Source of the DNA: Panicum virgatum
Taxonomy: Eukaryota > Streptophyta > Magnoliopsida > Poales > Poaceae
Length of the DNA: 64,000 nt
NCBI RefSeq assembly: GCF_016808335.1
Contig: NC_053137.1
Span: forward strand, 3,618,955 to 3,682,954
Direction of reading: 5' to 3'
The notes under the pieces are model-generated. The model was not told the origin of the DNA, did not search any database, and saw only the letters and a list, made by a program, of their open reading frames with translations. The translations under genes and the position numbers were made by a program. Below are positions 19,441-32,075 of this stretch, piece after piece (the first letter of the stretch is position 1; the number at the start of each line of letters is the position of its first letter).

Positions 19441-19747
19441 GCGAATTGGCTTGTAGTCCAATGGTAGGACGGTCCAGTGGGACGCTACCCACCAGGGTTC
19501 AAATCCTGGTGCTCGCATCTTTTTCTGGGATTTTCCTAGGATTTACCGGTGTTACACGTTAAGTGGTAAGCGACGTTCCCGTCGACGACGAGGCGCCAGT
19601 GGTGACTTCGGGAATCTTCAGATCTGCCGGTGCTCAGTTCTTCGGAGGTGCTCATAGGGGTAGGGTTTGCGTACGTGTATTCATAGGGTGTGAGTGTGCG
19701 TGCGTGTTGTGGGCGTCTTCGTTGTACTGTGTGATTCTCAAAAAAAA
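19441..19747 (+). mobile_element. tRNA-derived SINE, copy 2
   Basis: A perfect 18-bp direct duplication AGAAGTTGCAACACATTA lies at 19423-19440 and 19748-19765. The A box is at about 19452, the B box is GGTTCAAATCC (about 19496), the body is shared with copy 1, and a terminal A run is at 19740-19748. The head resembles a tRNA but the body and tail show it is a SINE. It lies 150 bp downstream of the PERK stop codon (that gene is on the minus strand). Confidence 0.9.
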
Positions 19748-19901
19748 AGAAGTTGCAACACATTACAAATTCGCGAAGACACCTACTATAGCTGGAGAAA
19801 GGGATCCATAGGAGCTTGCTGCTGGACTGGTTGTGAGCTTTGCACACGAGCGAGCGAGAGATGACACGACGACCTTGCTGGCTGCTGCTTCACACGTACG
19901 G

Positions 19902-21713
19902 TCACCGGCGGGGACCTCCGCCATGGCGCCGCCGTTCATCCCGGTCGACGGGGCTGGCGCTGCTGGCCGGGGACGGGTGGCCGTACTCCGGGATGGAGCC
20001 GGGGTAGTCGGCGCTGTACTCCGGGCTGGGCAGCGCCGCCCTCCGGATGCGCTCCATCTGCGCCGTGTAGGAGCCGGAGCCGGAGCCGTAGTCGTCAGAG
20101 CCGGAGCCGGACGCGCTGCCGTGCCCCGCCCGCGCGGCGGAGTCGCTGAGCTCCTCCAGCGGCATCTCCCCCTGCAGCGCCATCACGATCTGGCTCATCT
20201 TGGGGCGGCGGCGCGCGGCGTGGCGGACGGAGGCGGCGGCGCAGGCGACGAGCCGCGCGGCCTCCGTCTTGTCGAAGTCGCCGCCCAGCCTCGGGTCCAC
20301 GAGGTCGTCGTAGTTGCCGTCGGTGAGGGCGCGCGGCAGGGCCTGCCTCGCCCAGTCGACGAGGCCGTCCTGGCCGTAGGACGAGCGGTCGCCGGGGCGG
20401 CGGCCGGTGAGCAGCTCCAGCAGCATGACGCCGTAGGAGAAGACGTCCGACTTCTCCGTCAGCTTCCCGCTCGACGCGTACTCCGGCGCCAGGTACCCGA
20501 ACGTGCCCATCACGCGGGTCGACACGTGCGTGTGGTTCACGCTCGACAGCTTGGCCAGCCCGAAATCCGCAACCATGGCCTCGAAGTTGTTGTCCAGCAG
20601 AATGTTGGCCGACTTGATGTCGCGGTGGATGATCCGGGGATCGCCTTCATCATGTCATCATCAACCAATGCAAGAAAAATTTCATGTCACGAACTGATCG
20701 TATCGTCTGAACATTCACTCACACGCGCAAGCAAGCAATTCCTGAATTTTTGACTGAATTTGTTCTTACATTCCTCGTGCAGGTAGGCGAGCCCCTTGGC
20801 GGCGCCGACGGCGATGCGCAGCCGCACCGTCCACTCCATCACCGGCCGGCCTTTCCCATGGAGGTGGTGCTCGAGGGTCTGGTTGGGCACGAACTCGTAG
20901 ACGAGCAGGCGGTGCGCGCCGTCCATGCAGTAGCCGACGAGGGCGACGAGGTGGCGGTGGTGCACGCGGCTGATGGTGTCCACCTCCGCCTGGAACTCGC
21001 GCTCGCCCTGCCCGCTCCCGGCCTTGAGCTGCTTCACCGCCACCACCTTGCCGCTGCCCGGGAGCACGCCGCGGTGCACGTACCCGAACCCGCCCTGCCC
21101 CAGCAGGTTCGCCGCCGAGAACCCGGCCGTCGCCGCCGCCAGCTCCTCGTAGCTGAACGCCGCCGTGTCCAGGCCCGCGGGCATCGGCACCGGCGGCGGC
21201 GGCAGGGGCGCCGCCAGCCCGCCGGTCGAGCTCGTCGGGGCCACCTGCTGCTTCTGCCACTGCGCCCGCGCGCCGCCGGGGGGAGCAGCGTAGTACCCCG
21301 AGCTGTTCCCTGCGCGCACGCCACCGTCACTGGCATTAGCATCAATGGCTGCTCGGCGGCGGCTCCGTGCGCGCGCGCGTGCGTTGCTCACCTTTGAAGC
21401 CGGAGGTGTCCGCGTAGAACATCATGCCCTTGTGAGGCAGTTGCTGCTGCGCCGCCTTCCTCCGCCTCCTGCAGCAACAGCAGCAGCAGCAGCAGGCGAC
21501 GAGGATGCCGGCGAGGAGCACCGCCGCCGCGACGGCGGCGGCGACGACCTGCGGCGGGAGGCCCCCCGAAGCAGGGGACTTGTGGTGCGCGCTCTGCGAC
21601 GACAGGCGCCTCGCGGCGTGCGGCGGCGAGGGGGAACGGGGCGCCGGCGCTGGCGAAGGGGGCGGCGGCGGCGGGGAGGTGGTGGCCGGCGAGGGCGCGC
21701 GATTGGAAGACAT
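19902..21713 (-). CDS. Proline-rich receptor-like protein kinase (PERK type)
   Basis: Minus-strand exons 21713-21392, 21309-20770 and 20644-19902 sum to 1605 nt, in frame, 534 residues. Residues 1-55 are Pro/Ser-rich and probably face the wall. Residues 56-73 form one membrane segment, followed by eight consecutive Cys (74-81) and RRRRK. The kinase domain runs from about 171 to 445: GQGGFGYV loop at 178, VAVK lysine 200, HRD 294-296, DFG 314-316, and [11 protein letters not shown] activation segment. The acidic/Gly-rich tail ends [10 protein letters not shown]. PERKs are plasma-membrane Ser/Thr kinases thought to sense cell-wall state. The extracellular part here is much shorter than in classic PERKs. 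No N-terminal signal peptide is evident, as is common in PERKs. All introns are GT-AG. Family call secure; ligand unknown. Confidence 0.93.
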
Positions 21714-23626
21714 GGTGGTGCGGATCCGACGATTTCAGACCGGCGAGCGATCCTCGTGATTCCTCTCTCTCTCTCTCTGCTGCTGCAGCCTGTAGATAAT
21801 CTGCTTGAATGTGAAGAATCAAACGATGAGAGAGGAACGAATTGCAACTTGCAACCAGAAAGTGTGCCAATCGAATTCGACAAAGCGATGGTTTTTCTTC
21901 ACGTTGGTTGCGTCATAACGAAAAAGAAATCCGATCGATGTGACGAAAAAAATGACCAATGAGGTGGCACGAAGCAGCGCGGGGGGCGACGAGATCGGCA
22001 GCGGCGCGGCCTCGGTTGGGATCGGGACCTCCCCGAGGCCGGCCCGCCAGCGCCAGCCAACCAGCGGCCCCGGACGCCTCAGGTCACCACCTCCCGCTTG
22101 CTATTCTTGCACGGCCGGCCTCCTGTGCTTGTGCGGTGTCTCGCATGCGCCTGGCGTGCGGACAGGATAGCTACTGCTCGTTTGGGCAAAGGCAAATATG
22201 GAAGGTTCTCAATCTCGTGCTCAAATCAGCACTGTAGTGGAGATTCGTCAGGGTGTGCAGGTGCTATTTTTGTCCCAGGCTACGGCTAGCACTTTTGGAA
22301 CGGCAATCGTCGGTTGGAATCTGACCGGCCGTGTGCCAACCGCAAACTCTCCCTGCAACGCAGCGCAGCGTCACTATTTTTGCAAATAGGCCCTTGGGAC
22401 TGAGGACTATTTTACTTGAATAGTTTTTTTTTTGCCCTGGTTCAAATAGGCTTTAAGTATTCTCAAGCCGTGCACACCAGAGCATTGCGTGGGATGCGCT
22501 GGAGCTAATTTCTCCACACTATTTTCTGTCTTTATGTTTGTCTCTTCTTTTGATTGTATACTAATATGGAAAGCAAATGTTAAGTATAGGCACCGCGATC
22601 ATCGTATCATCTACTTTCATTCCAGTGTGGCTTTCAAGGTTTACTAGTCCTCTTAATGAAAAACACGCTCAGGCGCGGTCGCTAAAAAAAAGATTTACTA
22701 GGATACTTTTCAAGCAGACTGGCATCAAGGAGTTGAATGACTATTTGTCTATTTGTAGGAGTCCAAGGGATTTACCACACGCAAAAGCTTGGACCTCTTA
22801 TACCCTTTGTCGACCCATAGAGTCATAGACTATTGGTTAGAGTGTGGAGGCCCATGGAAGTATCACCAGCTTTACTTTAACTGCTAGAGGTGAAAAGTTT
22901 TACTTAGCACCAAATGCTGGGCTTTGTATATAGGGCTTCCTATATAGAAAGTAGGACAGGAGCATACACATTCATTGTAGCCTTATGGGCCATTGATTAG
23001 GGGTTGTAGGCCGGTGGAAGTATCAAGGACTATTGATATTGCCACTGCTAGAGTCGTCAAACAGACTCATGTGTGCTAAACAGTTGGGCTTCTAATATCA
23101 CTGGATTTCATATGGGCCGTTGATTACCATATATAGGCCAAGGAACCATCAACCATACTTTAGCAAAGAATTTCCTTTTGGTGTTGGATGGAGGATCATC
23201 GTCATTCCCAGCTAGGACTCCTGGGCTTTACAGAGGCCATATGCGAGAACACCGAGTTGGATTCGCCCGCAGATTCACATATCTTTGGCCTAAAAAAAAC
23301 ATTAATTTCGGGTACAATTTCAATAACACCTTCTATGTATACATATATTGGTTACCGACGCTTATGAATAAATTAGTGTCAAAGAGGTCTATATATACCA
23401 GCCAAACAAAGGCGAGAAAAGTGTACACCCAAATTCTTAAAGAATAACACAAAATCAAGGGGGTTGTACGCAAAAGAGTCCTCCTCGGGGAAGCGTGCGC
23501 CGTGTGCCTCCCTGTTTTTTTATCCGGCCGAAGCCCCGACCCCTCCTCGCTCGCTTCCGCTCCCCCGCCCCCAAACCTCCCCAATCAGCAGCTCTAGGGT
23601 TTTCGCCGCCGCCGCCGCCGCCGCCC
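21714..23626. other. Intergenic region between PERK and EXA1-like genes
   Basis: It holds the divergent promoters of the two genes. 21765-21785 is a CT-rich stretch upstream of the PERK start. 21960-22180 is GC-rich. 22380-23460 is AT-rich with no gene I recognise. The 23500-23626 stretch is C-rich 5' leader DNA of the downstream gene, with a run of GCC just before its ATG. Confidence 0.7.
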
Positions 23627-26600
23627 ATGGCCGCCACTCCGGACCGCGCCAATGCCGACCTCCGCCGCCGCCTCGCCGTCGACGCCACTCCACCGCCCCA
23701 GATCGCCAGAGGTAACCGCTCCCCGCTTCTCGATCCACACGAAACCCTAGCTCAGGCCCGCCTCTCGGGCTGTTCCGATTTGGATTTCGTTTGGGCGTTC
23801 GATCCCCGCCGCAGGTGCTAGATTTTGCGGGGTTTTGGGTGGGTGTTTGGTGGTGCTGGGCTGCGGGCCCCGCGGTTTTCGTTCAGCCATCGCCGGTGCA
23901 GAGTTCGTGTTCGGAACACCGGTGCATGGTGTGGCGCCGGGTATTTCAGATTTGGTGAGGGAGGAGGTGCTGGGGTAGTCAAGTACGATCGCTTTCGATT
24001 TGGGTGGATTGGATACAATGGTCAGGTTGTCTACTGTTTCTATTTTGGGGGCGGTCGATTGACTGATTGGATTGGTTACGGTCAGATATAGTGTCCTGAT
24101 ATTTGTTATTGATACACGCAGATAATCCTTTTTGTCGTGGTGGATATCTTTGTTTTGTGAATGTTGTCGTTGCTGCTTCTGGGTGTGGCGATGGTGATGC
24201 ACGCACTTATATTCCTATAGGCTGCCAAATGTAGTTGAAAGCCAATGGCTCCACCCTGTTGCCTCAAAAGGAAAACATGTTCACTGTAGCTTTGTGTAGG
24301 GTGCTACATCTTTGGTGATCTGTTATTGATTATTTTTTCGATGTGCACAGGAGCTATTTGACTTGCGATTTATGGTATTATGATTTCATTAATCTCAGCT
24401 ATATGTCAAGATCACCTGCTTGTTTCTCTTGTATCACTATCGAACAGTTCTTTTGTTTAATGAATGTGTCTATCAGTTTGAAACTTAGAATAGATGAAGC
24501 TTGCATCAGTAATAATAATCTGTGTAGATTGTGTTCTGTCCTCATGCGCTCTCTTGACAGAATAGCATGTTTCCTGTCATATTGATCGTAGCTTTTGGTT
24601 GTTGCAGAGAAGCAAGGCCTGGATACTGAAATACCCCTTTCTCCCCAGTGGCTTATGAAGGTGGCAGAAAACAAGGTGAGTCCTTAAGTAGATAGGCAAT
24701 TAGCTAGACTTAAGCTGCTGGAGATTAACGGTGATTACAGTAATAGAACACTCTGTAGACGTATATTGATCTGCCTCAGTGCTTTCTTGTTTATGGTGCT
24801 GTTGTGATTTATATGATTATTTTATTTGTTGCAGGATCCCATTTCACAGGGTGTCCGTTCAGATGTTTCAAAGACATTAGGGAGTGGTGAAGACCCAGGC
24901 TACAGTGCGAAGAAAAAGGATGTTTTCAGGGCTTCTGTGCTTGATGGTGAAACTGGGCGTCGTGACCGCTGGCGAGATGATGAAAGGGAACCAAATTCAA
25001 CCCATCGGTGGAGTCGCTGGAGGGAAACGGACAAGGAACATGGTGATACACGCAAAGTGGAAAAATGGTCAGATGACACCTCCAAGTATTCGGTGGATAG
25101 CCGTCGTGCTCCACAGGAGCGCTGGGGTGGTGATTCCAATAATAAGGAAGGCAACTATGATCAACGCCGTGAGAATAAGTGGACTGCACGTTGGGGTTCC
25201 AATGAGGAGTCTGAAAATTGGCGTGATAGATGGGGGGATTCAGGCAAAGAGGATGATGCTTCCCGCGAAAAAGGTTTCTCTCACTTTACTGCACATGGAA
25301 AGGATGGAAACAATTATGAAAAGGATACTGAGAAGGATGACAATATTTCTCGTTCATGGAAATCTAGTTATCCTGTAGGGCGTGGGCGAGGAGATCTGTC
25401 TCATTTTCCCTCTCAGACTCCACAAAAGTCATCTGCTACTTATGGATATGGTAGAGGGAAGCCAGACAATGATTTTGCAAATTTTCCAAGTCGTGGAAAG
25501 TATACATCTGGTACTAGTGCAATCAGTAGTGGATCTTCACGACCATTCCAACTTGGTTTACTTTCTGACAGACCTGGTGGTGCATCAGGAGATCGCTCTG
25601 CATTCAGATATAGTAGGATGAAGTTGCTTGACATATACAGAAGTTGTGATGTCACTGACTTCAAGATTCCTGTTGATTGTTTTGAGGAAGTCTCTGTGTT
25701 CTTGCAAGAAAATGCTTTGGAACCTTCAGCATTATCTGCGCCTATTGCTGAAGAAGCGGTAATTATGCTATTTTTTTTCTCAAGTAGAAGGATCTTATTA
25801 CCACGGTGCTACAGTATCGTCATCTCACTGTTGAATTGTATCTGTAGGCCATTCTAAAAGCAATTGACAAAGGGGATATTGTAAACAGTGGTGTCCATCA
25901 GGCTTCCAAGGATGGTTCTGTTGGTAAAGGTAATTGTAATGTGGTGCCATAAAAAAAAACCAAAATTCATTGAGAAATGCATTATCGATTTAGTTTTGAT
26001 GTGCTAACCTTAGATATACTGTATAGTTTCTCACTGAATGCTCTTCTAAATTTCTCCAGCTGGTAGAGAAGATCAGCCAGGAGGCATGGAAGATTATAAA
26101 GGGGATACTTTTGGAAGTCTCAGGGGTATCTAAATTGGCTTGCTTTTTACACAATTTTGTTTTCTACAGCATCTTGCATGGTTGAACAAAGTTAAAGTGA
26201 CCATGCAGAGAAGATCATCCATGCATGTGTTAATTTTTTGTCAAACTGTCTCATAATCTTGAGAATCATTCATCTCTTTAAGTCTTTATTTATTATTATT
26301 TGCTTTCCAAATATTACTAGCAATTTAGCTCTATGATACAAGTCACATGTGAGGCCCATATACATATGAAATGAAAATTAGAATACCATTTAATAGGGGG
26401 AAAAACATTCAAACTGATATGATGTAGCTTCAAAATTCATATGGAGATAACGCAGAAACTTGTCTTGGATACATACACTTTGTTTTGTTGCCTTTAGCAT
26501 GTTTTTTTATGTAACTTGAAGCTTGCAACTTGTTTTCCTCCCCTTAAAAGGCTGCTTCATCGTTAATAGGTGCTCCTGGGAATGCTGATTTGCCTGCCAG

Positions 26601-29600
26601 AGGAGAGTCATTGCGACCTGGGACATCTACCTATGTTGTTCCACAAAGATCTCAGTTTATTGGAGAACATAGGCTTGGACCATCTTCTGAGTTTGGGCAC
26701 CAAATACCCAATCAAGAAACTAAAACTGTTGGTGTGCCGGGTGTTGATGATTTTGCCAGTCTGATGCAACCTCATCCTAACCCAGAAAGCCTCTCTCTAT
26801 TCTACAAAGACCCACAAGGTCAAGTACAAGGCCCTTTCTCTGGTGCTGACATTATTGGCTGGTTTGAGGCTGGTTATTTTGGTATTGATTTGCTGGTTCG
26901 TGTTGTGAATGCACCCCCTGATATTCCTTTCTTAATGCTTGGGGATGTTATGCCTCACCTGCGAGCAAAGGCAAGGCCACCACCAGGGTTTGCCACTTCA
27001 AGGTCAAGTGATATGCTAGTTCCAGAGACTCAACCTACAGGGAAGTTTATCAGCTCCACTAGCATGCAAGCAGCATCAACTGGCATTGGAATATTTGACA
27101 GTGGTCCAAGTAGGAAAGATACTGCAGTTGAGGCTCAAAATCGTTTCCTGGAGTCGCTTATGTCTAATAATGTTCACAATCCTTCGGCAGGCATCATGTC
27201 TAGAACTGGAGGTTTGCTACTCTTACAAATTCCATGTGCTTATGGCATTCCATATTTATTTGTCTTAACCTTTGCTACCTGTATTACATGCGTCCCTGTC
27301 TTACACTGTTTTCTTCTGAACCAGGTATGAATGAACTTGGCAGTAGTAGCTTTGGCAACATTCCTGTGGGTGGAGGCGAGAGTGGGATCAATATGAATTA
27401 TCTTTTGGCACAGAAAGGACTGTTGGAGAAGCAAAATTCTTTGCAAAGCCCTGTTCCCTATTGGTCAGGAGATGCTGTTCCAACATCACAAGCACCTAAC
27501 AAGGATGTAGCCCCAGAAGCATCTATCCTACATTCTAAATTGCTTCCTCCCATGGCTGATCCTACTCGGCAATCTTTGCAATCTCAGAATGTTGATTTGC
27601 TTGCTATGCTGCAATCAAAGGAGAAGCCTCAAGTGCCTACTGGTAATTCTGGATTGCCGTTATGGTCCAACTACCCTGAAGCAAGAAATGTTAATCCTAA
27701 CATGCATGGTGTGGACCTTCCCCAAGGGGCACTTAACATGCGTCAAGATCTTCAGAACTCCCAGAACATTGGTATTGGTGTTCAACAGCACAGCTTCATG
27801 CCACAAAACCGACCAACTTTGGCTCATTTGCCACCTGAGAAGCTTGCTGAGATATCTCAAGATCCACAGCTCTTAAATATGCTTCAGCAGCAGTATCTAT
27901 TGTCACAACTGCAGTTGCAGTCACAGACACCTTTGACACCTCAGCCTCAATTCTCTATGTTGGACAAGATGTTATTGCTCAAGCAGCAACAGCAACAGCA
28001 ACAACACCTTCAACAGCTGCAGCTTGAGCAGCAACAGAAGTTATTGTTGCAGCAGCAACAGCTACTTCCTCATATGGTACCTCATGGACATCCCAATCAG
28101 CAGATTGAGGATTCTTATGGATTGAAGCATACTTCTCTTCCTGGTGATGCTATGAATCTGGGTCTTCGAGGAATGCAAGAGGCTATTGAAGTTGACCGGA
28201 AGTTGCCTGTCCATGGCATGCAGGTGGGGCAACAACCTAGTCAGTCAAATATGAATACGAGGGATACAGATGGTATAGCTTTATCTGAAAGCTCTGTAAC
28301 TACGCTGCCAGTGTCCCATGAAACTGCTGTGGGTGCACTTTCAAAAGAACACTTCTCTCGTCCTCAGCTGCTGGAAGGTTTTGCAAATGATGATGCACAA
28401 TTGAAATCAAATGTGGTAAACTCAAAGCTGATGGAAGTTGCGGATAGGAACAAGGATGTTAAATATCATGAAATAGATGCTGGAGCAGCACATACTGAAA
28501 TGTCTGAAAAGGTCATGGATTCTAGATCTACTAGGGTCCCAGGGAGTGCTTCCAATGAAGCTAAGGATTCACATGCACTGCCACTAGATCCAAAATCAGA
28601 AAATGTATTATCTGATATTTCTAGTCAAGTCCAAGAAATCAAACTTTCTTCAGAAAATACCTCGTCTGACATCGCGACAACCGTGGCAACTGAAGTAAAA
28701 GTTACTGATGTGCAGGAGACTAAGAAAGTGGAAAAGAAAAAGAAGCAAAAGAAAAAACAGGCTGCTGCTGATGCTGGCAAAGGAGCTTCAAAGACGGTTT
28801 CTGGCCAGCAGCCAAGGCAGGAAACTGAGGTTGACAATTCTGATCTTGGTGCAAATAAGCATGATTTACCAGATGATACAGAAGAACTGTTTTGGGGCGC
28901 ACCTGCCAGTGTGCAAAATGAGATTTTACCACCCAAAAATCTTCATGGGGAATATGACACTAACAAAGCTGAATCGGAATTTAGTTCTCTATCTTCTGAT
29001 CCTCATACCGCAGCAAGCCAGCGTGCATGGAAGCAACCTACCCAGGGACTCAGACCTAAATCACTTCTAGAAATCCAAGCTGAGGAACAACAACGTGCAC
29101 AGAGAGGATTAGCTATGGAAAGTGCTAAGCCAGCAGCTTCAGTACCTTCAATTCCTTGGAATGGCATGGCAACATCTTCTGAGCAACAATATGGGGGCTC
29201 AAGCAAATCATTGGGGGGCATGGAAACTGCTGGTGAAAGAAATAGAAGAAGCCAGTTGCATGACCTGCTGGCGGAAGAAGTTTTGGCAAGGTCAAACATT
29301 GCAGATAGTGAGAATATAGGTAATGCCAATGATGCAGTATTTCCTCATCTGTCATCTGCTCTTGTTCAGCCTGATGCTCCTGCTCTTGATGATAACGACT
29401 TCATTGAGGCCAAGGACAAGAAGAATAAAAAGAAGGCAACAAAAACAAAAGCTTCTACTGTGAAAGGCCCCTCACCTGTTGGTTCCTTCTATTCATCAGC
29501 TATTTCCATGCCTACTGAGAAGGGGAAGGCAGCCAAGCAAGCTCAACAGGAGTCGGAAATATTGCCTGCTCCGCCAAGTGGTCCATCCTTTGGTGATTTT

Positions 29601-31220
29601 GTTCTTTGGAAGAGTGATCAAGCTAGCTCTGTGCCTGCTCCAGCATGGTCTAATGACTCTGCAAAGGTGCAGAAACCTTTGTCATTGAGAGATATTCAGA
29701 GAGAACAGGAGAGGAGGTCTGCTGCTCTGCAGCAACAAGCACCCTCGCCACCACCAAAGGTGGCCATGAACCCAAAAAATCATGGGAATGCTTCTTCCTG
29801 GCAAGCTTCTGGATCATCTCCATCAAAGGCAGTTGTCCCTGTCCAAACGAGTTCCAATGCTCCCAGTCGTTCCAAATCAAGCACTGAAGATGATTTGTTT
29901 TGGGGCCCTTCTGAGCACTCCAAACAAGATAAGAGGCAGTATGTATTGCTGTGGCTTTTATAATCGCTTTTGTTTTTTTTGTTGCTTTTTAGATGTCTTT
30001 GCACATTTTATTTTGGACTTACAAAAGATTAGAAAATTATTTGATAAACTAAGATTAAAGACTAAGATTAAACATATTATTTTGGATTCTATATGAAAAG
30101 CTTTGAGATAAGATCCTTTTAGTGGTTATTTTTGTTGGACTTTTCTCACAAAATATGAATATATGGGATCTGAATAATAGAGATTTTTCATATGGTTCAA
30201 GTTAAGAAACCTATCTGTTATTGAATTCTAGAGATGGTACTTTAGTTGACCAATTAACAAAACATTTTTTTGGTGGTACCAGGTAGAGAATTATGACATG
30301 CATTTTGCCCTATAGTTATCGACTTGAAATATGCTTTTTATGTTTTGTGAGAATATAACTACTTTTCTATTTGGCATTAGACTTTGTTAAGTTATTTTAT
30401 TTTGATATCTTAACCAGGTCGGAGTTTCCAACTCTTTCAAGTCAGAGTAGGAGTTCAGTGACGAAGGATCAATCTCCAGCGAATCGTCAAAAGTCTCAGG
30501 CAGGCAAGGTTTCTTCTGCTGCTCCTGCCAACACATCTAGGAAAGTGAAAGCAGAAGCTTCAAACAAGCAGACAGGTATTGTTGCAGGATTTTTTTTCTC
30601 CTGTTTGTGAAGTATGATATGATAGTATCTCTGTGTTCAAGTTCTCCTGTTTGTGAAGTATCTCTGTGTTTAAGTTCTAACGCCTATTGTCTGCAGAGGC
30701 AATGGACTTCCGGGATTGGTGCGAGGGTGAATGGGTCAGGCTTACTGGAACAAATGGTATTGAACTCTGCCTATTTCTTGCAAGTTTCAAGTCATCAATC
30801 TCTTGTCTTTGTGCTGTAGTTTTGTTAAGTTCGGTATACTCCCCCCTTTCAGATATAAGCTTCCTTGAGTTCTGCATAAAGCAATCAACTCTTGAAGCAG
30901 AAACGCTCCTTCGGGAGAACATTGGTTCTCTGGACCGCAATCATCAGTTCATCGACAAGTTCCTCAACTACAAGACCTTCCTGTCATCTGAGGTGATTGA
31001 CATGGCCTTCCAAGCTCCCAGCACGCGTGGTACCCGCAGTGATGGCGCAGCCCGGGCAAACCCTGCCACTGCAGCCAGAGGAGGCACTAGTGCGGACATG
31101 GAGCTGGATGGTGGAGGGAAGAAGAAGGGCAAGAAGGGGAAGAAGGTGAGCGCTGCAGTTTTGGGGTTCAATGTGGTGAGCAACCGTATCATGATGGGTG
31201 AGATCCAGAACGTCGATTAG
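23627..31220 (+). CDS. EXA1: GYF-domain translation regulator, EXA1-like
   Basis: Ten exons: 23627-23711, 24608-24675, 24835-25758, 25848-25929, 26060-26125, 26570-27211, 27325-29938, 30418-30575, 30697-30756, 30853-31220. They sum to 5067 nt in frame, 1688 residues. Arabidopsis EXA1 is of similar size (about 1700). Arg/Asp/Glu-rich N-terminal region; a canonical eIF4E-binding motif YSRMKLL at 310-316; GYF domain at about 483-535 (LFYKDPQGQVQGPF ... GWFEAGYFG); Gln-rich stretch encoded near 27985-28065; Lys-rich tracts; C-terminal helical domain (FRDWCEGEW ... FLEFCIKQ) and conserved end VVSNRIMMGEIQNVD. By homology it binds eIF4E-family caps and Pro-rich partners to repress translation, including of immune-receptor mRNAs, and is a host factor for potexviruses. 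Splice sites are inferred from frame, GT-AG and homology. Confidence 0.93.
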
Positions 31221-32075
31221 GAAGGTTCTGGACGATGGCACCATGTACATAGCTCTGTTTTGTTTCCCAGGACATCCATCACCGCATGGCTCATGTACAT
31301 ACATAGTTTACCTGACCTCTGGTGTCATGCTTCGGCATTGCCTTGCCGTGTTTTTGCTCTCATGGGATGGGAAGTTAGCGTGTCCCGTTGAGTGCTCGCA
31401 ATGGAGCAGTATTTTGACCTGTTTGTGCTGGGAAGTGTGGACTAGGCTTACATTCAGGGTCATGTGGTGATTTTGGGTTCCTGTAACATTTTGTTGGAAC
31501 TTACCTTTATTCTTAGGTTCAGTGTAACAGACAGTTTTTGTTCTCAATAGAAAATTACCTGAGAGGAAGCAATATGCGTTCTGTTTGTTCCTGTTGCGGT
31601 TTTTGAAGTATGGAATTAGCTTGTGGTATGTGCAGATATGGTTTTGGCAGGTGTATCTCCTATGATGGCTAAAAGCAAAAGCAAAGTAGATTGACCGTGA
31701 AATCAGGTAATAAGAATAGTACTATGATCTCTAAATCATGTACTAATAAATTACATTACGAGTATAATAAGCAAACTACAGTATAATGTAGCAGCTGGAG
31801 AATCAATTGAAGGGCGACCTAAAAATCTGAACAAACGAGGTTCAACACTGCAGCTGGTACATCATGACATGACAATCCCTAGCACGACAAGCACAAGTAG
31901 AATAGAAACCAACTCAGATTACAGCAACCAATATGACAATAATAACTTTGCTCAAAGGAAAAAAAAACACTAACACCGCAGCTTTGCACACAAACAATAA
32001 AATGACACGCCTGCTCGATGAAGTTCGACACATGCATCCGATCCTAACACAAGTCACGATCCTGTCTAATCTATC

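Noticed and set aside
19448..19520. tRNA-like sequence with A and B boxes
   Set aside because: It continues into a SINE body with an A tail and target duplication and lacks a full cloverleaf, so not a tRNA gene.
19833..21397. Plus-strand ORFs of 306 and 215 codons over the PERK gene
   Set aside because: Antisense shadows of GC-rich coding exons; the minus strand has all kinase motifs.
23981..24202. Minus-strand ORFs in EXA1-like intron 1
   Set aside because: Intronic and without domains.
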